Source of the DNA: Rallus limicola
Lineage: Eukaryota; Chordata; Aves; Gruiformes; Rallidae
Direction: 5' to 3'
Length of the DNA stretch: 64,000 nucleotides
Assembly (NCBI GenBank): GCA_022605955.1
Contig: JAKCOZ010000003.1
Span: 39,706,761 to 39,770,760, forward strand
Below are positions 38,516 to 49,835 of the stretch, piece after piece. Each line of letters begins with the position of its first letter. Position 1 is the stretch's first letter. The notes under the pieces were generated by a model. That model was given only the letters and a program-made list of their open reading frames with translations. It was not told the origin of the DNA and did not search any database. Both the position numbers and the translations under genes were made by a program.

Positions 38516-41299
38516 CATAAGGGAAGTTAATCTTCTATGATACTGGCTTTAGTCAATCAGACAGATCAGCTGTCCCATTAAAAGCTTACTGCTTCTTTTT
38601 AAAAAACAGTGAAGTTGCTTCTACAACTGACCCCAGACTCAGAATTAGAGCTTTAGTCAAAATCAGCCTCGATGGCTTAAACTGTAGGTCTTTGCTAGAC
38701 TTTTAAGTAAAATGAAGAAGAGTCTGCACTAGCTGTTCTGCAAGCAGTTCTATATGAGCAATGACTTCTGGCAGGAGGGCAAGACAGGCAGCTGAGGGTA
38801 GAACAGTAAGCAGTAATCTCTTTTCTCAGCAGAGCTGCTTGTAATATGCTGACAGTCTTCCAAATAACTATTTAAATTGTTTAACCAACCACATCAGGAA
38901 AAAGTGCATCATGGCTAAGTCACAAGAAGTTGCCTCTGACCGAGCAACTGTTCTTTGTCAGGTAACACAGAGACTCAAATGAGCTAGTGTGAGTGATGTA
39001 AGGAGCAAGCATTGAGGGAGTAGAAAAATCAAGAAAATACATCCTTTTTTTCAGCTCTTCCACTTCCCTTACTGCTCAGAGAATCCACAGTTTCAGACAT
39101 TGGCAATGATGTAATGATAATTAAAAAAAAAAAAACAACAAACAGCATCACCACCAAAAATCCACAAGATACAAACATCAATTAACTATCAAGTCACTGT
39201 TACATTACAATCTACAGATCCCTCTGTGCAAAATCTGCGCAGTGGTACAGGTACTGAACAAAGCTTGTTAGAAAGCAGGAGCTTAAGGTGGTGAAAGATC
39301 AGACAAATACACAGAAGGAACATCTGCTGAGAGCTATTAAAATACATCCAGGTCAGAAAATCCCTAATCAAAAGAACAGATACTGGGAAAGTAATAAAGT
39401 GAGGTATCATTTATATACATTTACCCTGTGGGAGACAGGACATGGGGCTAGAGAGACCTTTGGGGTAGGCAACAAAAACTGTTTAGTTCTAAAGTCTTGC
39501 TCAAATAAGCCTGACCTGTAAGATAAAGAATTATATGGGGAAATCATTGCCTCTATTCACCCTTCTACTTCAAAGTTTAAATTCGAGCTTACAGACTTTA
39601 GCCAATTCTTAAACTTATCTGTGGTCCAATCAACTCTTGAGCATTTTTAGACAGTGTAAGCATCAGAAGATAAAATACTTAACAAACTCCCAAATGTTTA
39701 GCCTATCTGAGATTCAATCAGTATTTTTTACTTTGTTGGTGTAAAATTTCCTTCTTGTTTCAATATGAAGAAAACAAGACCAGCCTGTAAAAGTGTTAAC
39801 CTAAGACTGTGTCAAGAACAAACAAGTTCTAGTAACAACTCCATCTGTGGCTTAAAGGATTATTAAGGGATCAGAGAGAAAACCAAGGAGGCCAACAATC
39901 TTCTCAACCAGTGAAAAGTGTACATGAAAGATCTACAATTCAAGCTGTATTTACTCAATTAAGTGTCTTTTTATTATCTCCACAAGCTTCCTACAATTCA
40001 TTTGCCCATTCAAAACCTTGCTATTTTCTATAGTGTTTCCCGCTCTGATTCATTTGTAGCATCAAACAACTATTCTTAAAATCAAGCAATGTTTGTCATA
40101 ATGATCAGAAGCAAAGAGTACTGAAGAAATTATATTTTTTCTCTCCACCTAGAACATATCGGGAATGCCAAGAGCAGTCTTTGTCCATCCTGCTGAAAGA
40201 TACGAGCAGTTTACATTATGGTATACAATTAGCTTTCACACCTTTGTTGATGGATGAAACTACAGCACAGACTTCATTCTCTAAATGGTAAAGACAATGT
40301 CTCTGTTTCTGATCTTGCCATATTTCTCTCTGCATCTTTTGCTGACTCCACTCTATTTCTATTGAGTAAAAGTATCAGTGTAATGCTTTTAGTTATTTGT
40401 TTCAGCCAATCCATGAAGTCTCATTCAGTGGTAAAAGACTGAAACTGGTCTTTGAAATATATCAGTAATGCCAGCCTCCACCAATCACTTCTCATGTTGT
40501 GAAATAAACACCATTATGTCTTCTTCCCTGATATACGTCATGCCAGAAAGCAGTCTTCTGAAGACACTTACTATCCTCTTCAAATGCAGCCTTAAATTTT
40601 CCCTTAGTCCAAAATCTAACAAAAACTAAAGAGACTAAATCATGAATATACTAAAACTATTATCTATCACACAAAAATAACATGGGGTCATGGTTTCCTT
40701 ATATTTTGAAGCCATATATTGCATTTCTTGTATATTTATACTTATATTGTATTTTCCATCAGTGACAAAGCCATTGCTCCTATTTGTGCCATACCTTAAA
40801 CAACAGGCTTCTCACCTATAAGCAAAATACTTATGTGCTACAATACTACAACTAAATGCTACCACGTATTTTTAAAAGGTCTACTGGTATTACAGATTGT
40901 AGCAAATCCATTCAATTTCATTTCTGTTATTAGTGTGTCAGCTTTGCAGTTCTCAGAATAAAGTCTGCTTGGTTGTTGGGGTTTTTTTTAAATGTAAAAA
41001 CATCCAAAAAGGTTTTTTTTAAATCACTTCTTTAAATATTACAGGATAAAGTAGTACATACACATGAATTTGGATTTGGCATGTTGTGTGGGGTTGGTTT
41101 CTTTTTTGGTTGTGTTCTTTGGTTTGTATCACATGCAATATTAGAATGACTTAAACTTGAATGAAAATGGCAAATTAACAAACTGCCTTCCACTACAACA
41201 TTGCAGACCAATTGCCCAGGTACAAATACATTTTTTTCAATATGTGACATAACATCCTAATTCGACAGCACTAGTTTCATGGTATGAAAACCCATATCC
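38516..41299. other. Intronic stretch
   Basis: AT-rich, with an A13 run at 39123-39135. Short open frames only and no recognised element. Confidence 0.6.
39123..39135. repeat. Poly-A run
   Basis: Thirteen consecutive A residues followed by CAACAAACA; no upstream retrosequence recognised. Confidence 0.8.
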
Positions 41300-41441
41300 T
41301 GTGGTGCATGAAGCCAGTCTTGGGAGGTGATTGTTCCGCTCTACACTTCACTGGTGCAGCCTCACTTTGAGTACTGTGTGCTGTTTTGGGTGCCACAGTA
41401 CAAGAGGTACATAAAAATATTGGAGAGTGTCCAGAGATGAG
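41300..41441 (+). mobile_element. CR1 LINE, upstream half of a split copy
   Basis: Includes the CR1 segment GGAGGTGATTG..CTCTAC..GAGTACTGTGTG..GTGCC..GTACAAGAGG..GTCCAGAGA. It stops at 41441 exactly where the family A LTR starts and resumes at 42613 with GGGCAACAAGGA, the next part of the CR1 sequence. Orientation is plus and the 5' limit is approximate. Confidence 0.85.
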
Positions 41442-42612
41442 TGTCACAGTTTTGCTTAGCTGTGTGCTGTTAGAGAACAAGGGGCTGCAGAGATGGTGCC
41501 TGCAAGAAGCAGCCAGAAGCTCTCTGCAGGCCCCAGAGTGTAAACATCGGCTGATTCAAGGCCAGGGTTACTGCTGACCAGGGTCAGGCCAGTCGGCAAT
41601 GGTCACAGCACCTCTGGGAATCACATTGAGGAGAAAAAAACCCCACAAGCAGCTGCATTTTGCCACCAGAGAAAGGAGTGAGAAGATGTAAGAAACTGTG
41701 CAGACACCAAGGCTGGGGCAGGGGGCGAGGGGGAGGAGGTGCCCCAGGTGCCAGAGAGAAAGATGCCCCTGCAGCCTGTGGAGAAACCCATGGTGGAGAG
41801 GGTGACCCCCCACAGCCCATGGAAAAGGCTGAGACCCCACCTGCAGCCTGTGGAGAGGCCCCATGCTGGAGCAGGTGGAGACATACAGGAGATGCTGTGA
41901 CCCACATTGGAGCAAGCCCTTGCCAGCACTTGCAGCCCAAGGAGAGAGACAGAGACACAGACATGAGCAAGGGAGAGATTAGTGCTGGAACAGGTTTGCT
42001 TCGGGGCAGCTGGTGTCCCTGTGGAGGACTGGGACTGAGAGACACTGTGCTTTATGACTGCCTGCCATAGCAGTGACCCACGCTGGGACAGCTGGTGAAG
42101 AGCTGAAGTCCTGTGGGAAAGGACTCACATTGGAAAAGTTCATGAAGGACTGTGTCCTGTGGGTGCGACCCCACAGTGCAGCAGGGGGAGGGTGTGAGGA
42201 ATGAATGCCCCCTTGGCCAAGAAGGAAACCCAACTTGCAAGGAACTGACTGAAGCCCCAGTTTTCCCAGTCCCTGCCCCTCCCTGTGCCACGATGTGGAG
42301 GAAGAAGGGAGTGAAATCATGACTAGAGTGAAGTCTGCTAAGAAGGGAGGGGTGGGGGGAAGGTGCTTAAGATCTGGTCAAACTTTTCATTATCTGGCTC
42401 TGGTGTCACTGGGAGTGTACTGTAGTGTAATAAATTAGAGAGTTTTCTTTCCTTTATTCTGTGTTGTCTGTTTTACCCACAACGTTTATTATGGGATGAT
42501 CTCTCCCTGTCCTTATCTTGAAACTTAAGCCTCACCCCTGTCCAGATGAAAAGGGGAGTGATAGAGCAGCTTTGGTGGACGCCTGGCCTCCAGCCAGGCC
42601 TAAACCACCACA
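41442..42612 (+). mobile_element. Family A solo LTR (1171 bp) inserted into CR1
   Basis: It begins TGTCACAGTTTTGC and ends CCACCACA, giving TG...CA ends. It is flanked by ATGAG (41437-41441) and ATGGG (42613-42617), a five-base target duplication with one difference. AATAAA lies at 42429-42434, followed by a T-rich R/U5-like stretch. The sequence matches 34966-36176 throughout, including the internal GCAGCCTGTGGAGA repeats at about 41770-41880. With no internal region or second LTR, it is a product of LTR-LTR recombination. Minus-strand open frames of up to 153 codons here are not genes. Confidence 0.9.
42429..42434 (+). promoter_or_regulatory. Polyadenylation signal of the family A LTR
   Basis: AATAAA followed by TTAGAGAGTTTTCTTT. 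The corresponding site in the copy at 34966-36176 reads AATGAA. Confidence 0.6.
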
Positions 42613-43067
42613 ATGGGCAACAAGGACGATGAACGGTTTAAAAGGGAAGTCTTACAAGAAGAGGCTGAAGTCTCTTGGTTTGTTCAGCCTGGAGAAGAGG
42701 AAACTGAGGGGACACCTCGTCATGGTCTATGGCTTCCTGATGAGGGGGAGCCAAGGTGCAGGTGATGATCTCCTCTCTTCAGTGACCAGTGATAAAACCT
42801 GAGGGAACTACATGGAGTTAAGACAGGAGAGGTTTAGGTTGGATATTAATCAGAAGTTCTTTACTGAGGGGGTGCTTGTGAACTGGAACATGATCCCCAG
42901 GGAAGTGCCCACAGCACTGAGCTTGTCTGAGTTCAGGAAGCATCTGGGGGATGCACTCAGTCCCATGCTCTGACTTGTCTGGCCCTGTGTGAAACCAGAG
43001 TTGGACTTGATGATATTAATTGATCCCTTCCAACTCAGGATATTCTGTGATCCTATCATTCTACATA
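42613..43067 (+). mobile_element. CR1 LINE, downstream half of the split copy
   Basis: It continues the CR1 at GGGCAACAAGGA, then GAGGCTGAAGTC..TTGTTCAGCCTGGAGAAGAG, and ends with CCCTTCCAACTC..ATTCTGTGATCCTATCATTC, the CR1 3' terminus. With 41300-41441 it forms one copy of about 600 bp. The frame is broken throughout. Confidence 0.9.
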
Positions 43068-46000
43068 ATACCCGAACACTGATTCATATAAATCTAAAAC
43101 AAGAGGTTGATCTGGATCATAGTTCAACCAGGTTTTTTATTCCACTGAGACAATGTGCTTCATACAATATACATTTTCTAAGCACCTGAGAAAATATTCC
43201 ACATGAACTCCTCCCTTAAAAAAAAGTATTAAAGTATAATACAAATATTTTAGTGGTCAGAAGGCTTGACAAAAAAATCCATGTTAGGGTGAGTCAAAGA
43301 AGCAGTGCTCTAACACAAAAGGTATTTAGTAGAAATCTAAATACAAGTCCTGAAATTACTATATTATTTGTACACAGAAGTGCTGAAGTAGCTTCCTAAA
43401 ATATGTGCTGTTTTGATGAATTTTACTGGAATGACACATTGTCATTCCACAGTTTATTTATTAATTCAACTTCTTTTCAATCTCTGTATTTTACTTCTGC
43501 ATTTCTGCTCAAATTCTACATTCCCTGGTGCAAAACAAAATGAATTTGATTATTTGTACCCCAATACAGCTGTCATAAAAACCTTCTAGTCATCCTAAGG
43601 AGTGTCAGATGTTCAAAATTAACGCATTGCAACTACTATAACCTAAAAATTTCTTATTGTTTTGTGTAGCCTCCACAGGGGATGGAAGATTTCCAGAATG
43701 GCTAGATCCTACATGGAGAAACCAAAATCAAAAGAAGAGAAGTTCCTTTCAAACTTCTCTCTTCACATTTGTGTGCAGGTGGCTTCTGATTATATAGTCG
43801 AGTTTCTTCTGCAGACAAAACTCAGGCTATAGTTGAGTAACATTGTGTATAAGTGAATGCAAGACTAACATCAAGATGTTGAATATTTTATATATTTTCT
43901 GATTTATACTAATTCTTAATTATTTATATTATAATAACCATTAATCAATCTCAATTTTCTAACGGTTGCCAATTGCAAAGAACCCAACACAATATTTGGC
44001 TGTGGTGCATTATCTTTTTCCTGATTTCTCCTATAGCTCTTCTGGGTTAATAAGAAATTTACCTGGAAGGATAACACAGCATGGTAATTAATCACATCTT
44101 CATACTGCTTTAGCAAATACAATGCTAAAGACCATCTCACAACTGTAAGAGAAGTTTTTCTTAGCAAATACAGTGTGTGTTTACCCTTCTCATTCTGCCA
44201 GAGTCACTAAAAGACCTTTACCTTTTTTTGAACATGAAGATAAAAAGAAGCTTGTCTTAAATTAAGAGCTATTTTGGTCACACTGGCTATGTTCCACTGA
44301 TGGCCATGAGAATTTTTTGGCTTCTCCAGTTCAATATGTAAGTTTTCACGTGTTACATCTTCTGGAATGTGAGAAAACAATTTCTGTTGGTTTTGAGCCT
44401 ACTATAAATCCATTTGAGCTTCTTCACTGGTACTCTTCAAGAGCTCATATTTTATCTTTTCGATGTGGTAACTGTTGTGAGCTATTTGTTGAGACCAGTC
44501 AACTGTTTCTCTCTTGTATCCTCAAATACTGAATAAATCTTCTCAATCCTGAAGTCAGAGCAAAATACTAACATCACTGGCTTAGAGTAGCGAGCAGCAC
44601 GAACATTTATTACAGCTCAAACAAAAACTAACAACCTACATTCTATACCAGTGGAAATACTGCTACCAACATCTTGCATGCAATGACAGCAAATACTTTT
44701 ACTATAATTGGTAGTCCTAAAAAAAAGGAAAATATTAAAAAAAAAAAAAAAGAAGAAGGATGGTTAACAAACATCAGTAACACTATTTTTGTTTTGAAAT
44801 TTTCACAGGTAAACAGTTAAAGAAATACAAATATCACTCAGTACTATTCAAAACATAGACAGTTTGCTAATCTAAAGTTTAGTTGTCTAGAAATGATAAA
44901 ATTAATTGTTTCAACTTGTTTATTGTCAAAAAGAAGATGGCTCTGGTGGCTACAGCCTTTGTTCACTAAATTCTATTTCCGTTCTTAGCAAGCAGATACT
45001 TCATGTAGCTTACTGATAGAAAACACTTAATAAGAATTTTCGTGTCATAATAAATTTTTTAAAACTTAAGTTGGAGCTCTGTTGAATTCATCCAGAAAAA
45101 TACAAACTAAAAAGCTAAAATAGAAAAACAAAATCGCTAGTGAATTACCATTCATGTATCCTGTATGTATGTATGCATAATGAGCGTAGGGATACAACAT
45201 TCCTACAAGCTGAAAATAAAAGTAATTGTAGAGTGCTAATTCTTACATTTACAGTTAATACAAATGTTACGGTTCAATATCAAGTCCTTCAAATCCATCC
45301 TTTTTTCACGCTTAGAATATGAGATGAACTGTTACAAAATACCAAGTCCAAAGAAGTAACAAGACCTAATTTTATCCAGAGCCATTATAAATTTAAACTT
45401 CTACATATCAAAGAAAAACATAGAAGACTGCAAAATACTCTAATTATCTGTCCTTAATAGTGAGTATTATCTCTAAATCACAAGATATTTTATTTTTTGC
45501 ACAAAACGCCTTTATATAGTTCAAGTAATTCTCTATCCACTAAAGTTAAATCTAAGCATTCACTGAAATATTCTTCACTGTCTCTACTTAAAGTAATTCA
45601 AAAGAGCAAGTACAGTAAGCAAGATTACGTAGAAAGAGCCATGCATCTTAGGGCATGACCCTAAGTTAGGGAACCGTGCAAATTACAGTAGGTACAAGTA
45701 CCAAACCATCAAAATTATTCAGATTTACCATAATATAATGTTTTCTTTACTAAGTTATCTCATACTCTAAATTTGGTTGGTTTAATGAAAATATTCACAA
45801 ATATGGTATCACCTTCTACAAATTTAACCTAGGTTACATAGTCCTTTAAAGGTTCAGTTCCAAGCAAATGATCAGGGTCTTTAGTTGTGTGAAATTCCAT
45901 TCTATAATTATTTGGAATCATTCATAGATGCCTGCCAGTACAACTGTACTGTTTCACTGGTTTCTGTCTGTTAAACTACAGGTGTGGTGACAGATCATTG

Positions 46001-47925
46001 TGAAATGCTCTTTGCAACAACACTAGATTAAGTTTACCAGCTGTATCAAACCAGATTCCACTTAGTTTCGTATTCAACACCTGATTTGCCCACAAAAGAT
46101 ACAGAGGACAGTGTGATGCATTATTTAACCAATCTGGATTTTTCCTAACCACGCATTGTAAAAAATTGACTTAAGTGGAGAGGTTTGTGTATTTCTCAAA
46201 TTATACTGAGTATTTAATATAATGAATCTGTCATTTAAAAAAAAAACCAACTTCCTTACTTCTTAGAAAATTATTTGGTAGATATTAATAACTTCCTGAT
46301 TTCTTATTTGTGTTTAAAAGTAGTAAATTTTGAAGTTCTGAAGGTACTTTATTCATCACAGGACATAATGGAAAGCAGAATAAGGCATATTACTTTTAAT
46401 TTTTTGTGCACAGAAATAAAACTTAGCAAGACAGTGTTCAAAAGAACACATGCAACTTCTGACAAAGAATGTCAATGATTACTAAAAATGAAAATATAAG
46501 TCATACGGAGGTGTCTTCTATTTATGTGAAATGATATTCAAATGTAGTTAGTTCTTGGAAAACATTTTCCTCCTACACACATTCTTAAAGCTGTCTTTTC
46601 CATTACAGAAATGATTACTACTATTACAACACTTCCATATTTCTACATTGCCACCCCAGTGATTGATGTAATTTACTTTAATCAGACATTCAAAAATCAA
46701 TGTACTACACTGCAGATACTTTATGTCCCACTTCTCCAGTAGTGCAGATTAGTCTGGAGCTACATGATACTTGCAAAAGAGGCAAAAATATTCCCACTCA
46801 TACTAAACTTCACACATAAGAAGTTTGAAAATAAATCAATAAAACCTTTTATGCAAAACAAATCTTCATTTTTTTCAACTGTACAAGTATAATTATTCCA
46901 AAAGTAACTGTCACTATACCTTGCTAAATCTGGCTAAAATTCTTCAAATACCAGGGAGGAAAATCAACATTAACTAAACTTTTCCCCAGAAATTACTTCT
47001 ATTTTAGTGGGCATTATGATTTTGCAGATGAAAGATACAGTAAAGATAATGTATGCAGCAGAGAAACCAGATCTTTCATAAGAGCCAGAAGTCATGTTTG
47101 GTCATGTAGAGTCAGCAAACCAAACTCTACACTTGATCTGTACTTAATAATTCTATTCCCTAATCTACTTAAAATATACCATAGCTGTCAAACTTTACTA
47201 TCTATTGAGCCATGCACTAGAGATTCCCTGTAAAATATTATCTACATTTACCCTTTCAGAAACCTGTAACCTGATGAAGATGTTTTAAGAATACTAGAAA
47301 GGCCTATTATAACAACAAGCATTCATTTCTCACTGTGAGAAAAACCCACATAACCAAACAGGGATCTATGGTTTTGCAAATGCACTTCCCCTAAGCTAAG
47401 TGTTTACTGAGGTGTTTATGTACATCTCTAACAGCAACACTGCCCCTGAAAGAAATAAGCTATGTGCACATCAATAAAAACCTGACAATTTATTTAAGCA
47501 GAGAAAATTTGACACTTCCGTTAGGTTTGTGGGTTGTTGGGGTTTTTTTCCATCTGTGTTTACTTAGGCATTCACTTGTAACTGTTAAGCCAGTGCAGAA
47601 TCTTACTTCTGTCAGTGGCTGCTTGAGAGATTGACGGAAGTTCTGCAACAGGTAAACTACACCCTTTAAAGAATAAACAAACAAAACCAGAAAAGCCTCC
47701 AATTTTTTTCCTGCGTCTTCAAACAAAGTATTTCTATCAATATACAATCTTTCAAACAATAAACTTTTAGTTAAGATCATTCTATATATTCTTTTTCCAG
47801 CAAAACCTGGAAAAACATTCCAGTCAGTGACATCACACATGCTAGAGTATACCAGTATTGAGGTCAGATAAACACTTCCTCAGCCACATACAAGAGCTGT
47901 TAGTCTAGAAATACAGCCCTTGTCT
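43068..47925. other. Intronic stretch
   Basis: AT-rich, with a long A-run and GAA repeats at 44737-44759. A segment near 44105-44165 resembles 13280-13335. No gene-like signal was seen. Confidence 0.6.
44737..44759. repeat. A-run with (GAA)n
   Basis: Fifteen A residues followed by GAAGAAGG. No adjoining retrosequence was recognised. Confidence 0.9.
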
Positions 47926-48806
47926 CAGAATCACAGAATCATATAAACATTTAGGTTGGAAAAGACCCTTAAGGCCATTATGTCCAACTGTTTAGTCTAG
48001 GACTGCCAAGTCCACCACTACACCATGTCCCAAAGAGAAGGTCTCCCCTCAGCCTCTTCTTCTCCAAGCTGAACAACTCCAGGTCCCTTGGTCACTCCTC
48101 ACGTGCTCTACACCTTTCAGCAGCTCTGTTGCCCTTTTTTGGACACACTCCAGCACCTCAATATCTTTCTTGTAGTGAGGGGCCCAAAAGTGAACACAGC
48201 ATATATAGGGCAATCTCACCACTGCCAAATACAATCACTTCCCTAGTCCTGCTGGCCACACCATTTCTGACATAAGCCAGGATGGTGTTGGCCTTCTTGG
48301 CTACCTGGGCACAATGCTGGCTCATGTTCAGCTGGCTGCTGACATGCTGACACCCCCAGGTCCTTTTCCATCAGACAGCTTTCCAGCCACTCTTTCCCAA
48401 GCCTGCAGCGTTTCATGGGGTTGTTGTGACCCAAGTGCAGGACCCAGCACTGAGCCTTGTTGAACATTATACAGTTGTCTCGGCCCACTGATCCAGGCAG
48501 TCCAGACCCTTCTGTACAGTCCTCCAGCCCACAGGCAGATCAATACTCTTCCCTGATAAAGCTATTAAAGAAGACTGGCCCCTGTCCTGAGCCCTTGGGG
48601 ACACCACTTGTGACTGGCCACCAACGGGACTTAACTTCATTCACTACAACTCTTTGGGCCTGACCACCCAGGCACATTTTTACCCAGCAAAGAGCATTCA
48701 TGTCCAAGCTGTGAACAGAAGAATGCTGTGGGAAATGGCTTTAAAGGCAGACAACATCCACAGCCTCCTTCATTCACTAGGCAGGTCATCTTCACAAATA
48801 AAAACT
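47926..48806 (-). mobile_element. CR1 LINE, 3' part with internal deletion
   Basis: On the plus strand it opens TCAGAATCACAGAATCATAT and GGTTGGAAAAGACCC, the reversed CR1 3' end. It then passes a deletion near 48025 into AGGTCTCCCCTCAGCCTC and on through the reversed ORF2 3' region (ATGTTCAGCTGGCTGCTGAC, GACAACATCCACAGCCT). It ends near 48806, still in ORF2. The copy is about 880 bp, with no intact frame. Confidence 0.93.
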
Positions 48807-49730
48807 GTATATGGTAATAGGACAGCTCCCTGTTCCTTTTAAATCTTCTGTCCTACCAATCTCTGGGCCAAGAATCACTGTACCTTGCAAACCGCTCGCT
48901 CCCTGCATGTGGCTGTTTGCAATAATCCCATTTTCAATAAGAATAAGCCACTTTTAAGTGAATCTCAGAACACGCTTTGCTTTTAGAGCACGGAAAAAAT
49001 CTGCAACTGGACAGGCAAATTCACCTCAACCTTAACCACAGCAGTACTGTCACTTCACCATTATTTTGTGCTTATTTGTAAGGATCACAACACTTTCCTT
49101 TCTGTTAGTCAAGTTTGCTTCCTGATGTGACAGCTTAAGCCAAACTCCCTTTGGCACCAACCTGGCAACTGCATAATTATCTTACATATCTTGGATTACA
49201 CAGGAGTGCAACTAGATTTCTCAACCAAAACAATGAAAGTGAGTTTACTATCCACACCATACAAAGTAAGAAGAAAGAAGGCAGAAATCAAAACATCCTT
49301 ATTTAAACTACCTTCTGTAAAAGACTAAACTACAACTCATGTAAGTAAGGAAACTTGTGAGGTCGAAGTTTTGTCAGAGGTGATAAACTGAAGTCCTGTA
49401 ACATAGGAAACAAGAGAATGAAAAAGATAACAAATTAGAAAAACAGCATGAGACTGCAATAATATTTTGTTCTATAAGCTATGTTTTCAGGAAAGTCAAT
49501 GACTTTTCCATTAACCAGCTGTCATTTTGTTGGTCCACTTTGAAAGTACTGCTTCCTTTTTATGTGCAGGGGGCAAGGAAAAAAAAAAGACAACCCAACT
49601 TTAATTCACATACACATTTACCATGTGCTAGTACTTGTGCTTACAACATGCAAACTCACTTTAGCCTGATTCTAAGTAGTAAAATAAAAATCACATTGTT
49701 TTCACTGGTTTTTTTATCCAGCTGCTGATA
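48807..49730. other. Intronic stretch
   Basis: Unremarkable AT-rich sequence between two CR1 copies, with no element recognised. Confidence 0.6.
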
Positions 49731-49835
49731 TCACAGAATCACCGAGTGACTGAAGTTAGAAGAGACCTCTGGAGATCACCTTGCTCAAGAAGAGTCACCA
49801 AGAAAAGGCTGATAGGGCCACGTCCAGATCAGGAA
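49731..49835 (-). mobile_element. Short CR1 LINE 3' end
   Basis: ATCACAGAATCACCGAGTGA, then AGAGACCTCTGGAGATCACC and GCTCAAG..GTCACC, is the reversed 3' terminus of CR1. The copy is only about 105 bp. Confidence 0.85.

Noticed and set aside
41568..42320. Minus-strand open frames of 102-153 codons
   Set aside because: Antisense to the family A solo LTR and similar to the frames in the other copy; explained by stop-poor GC-rich repeats.
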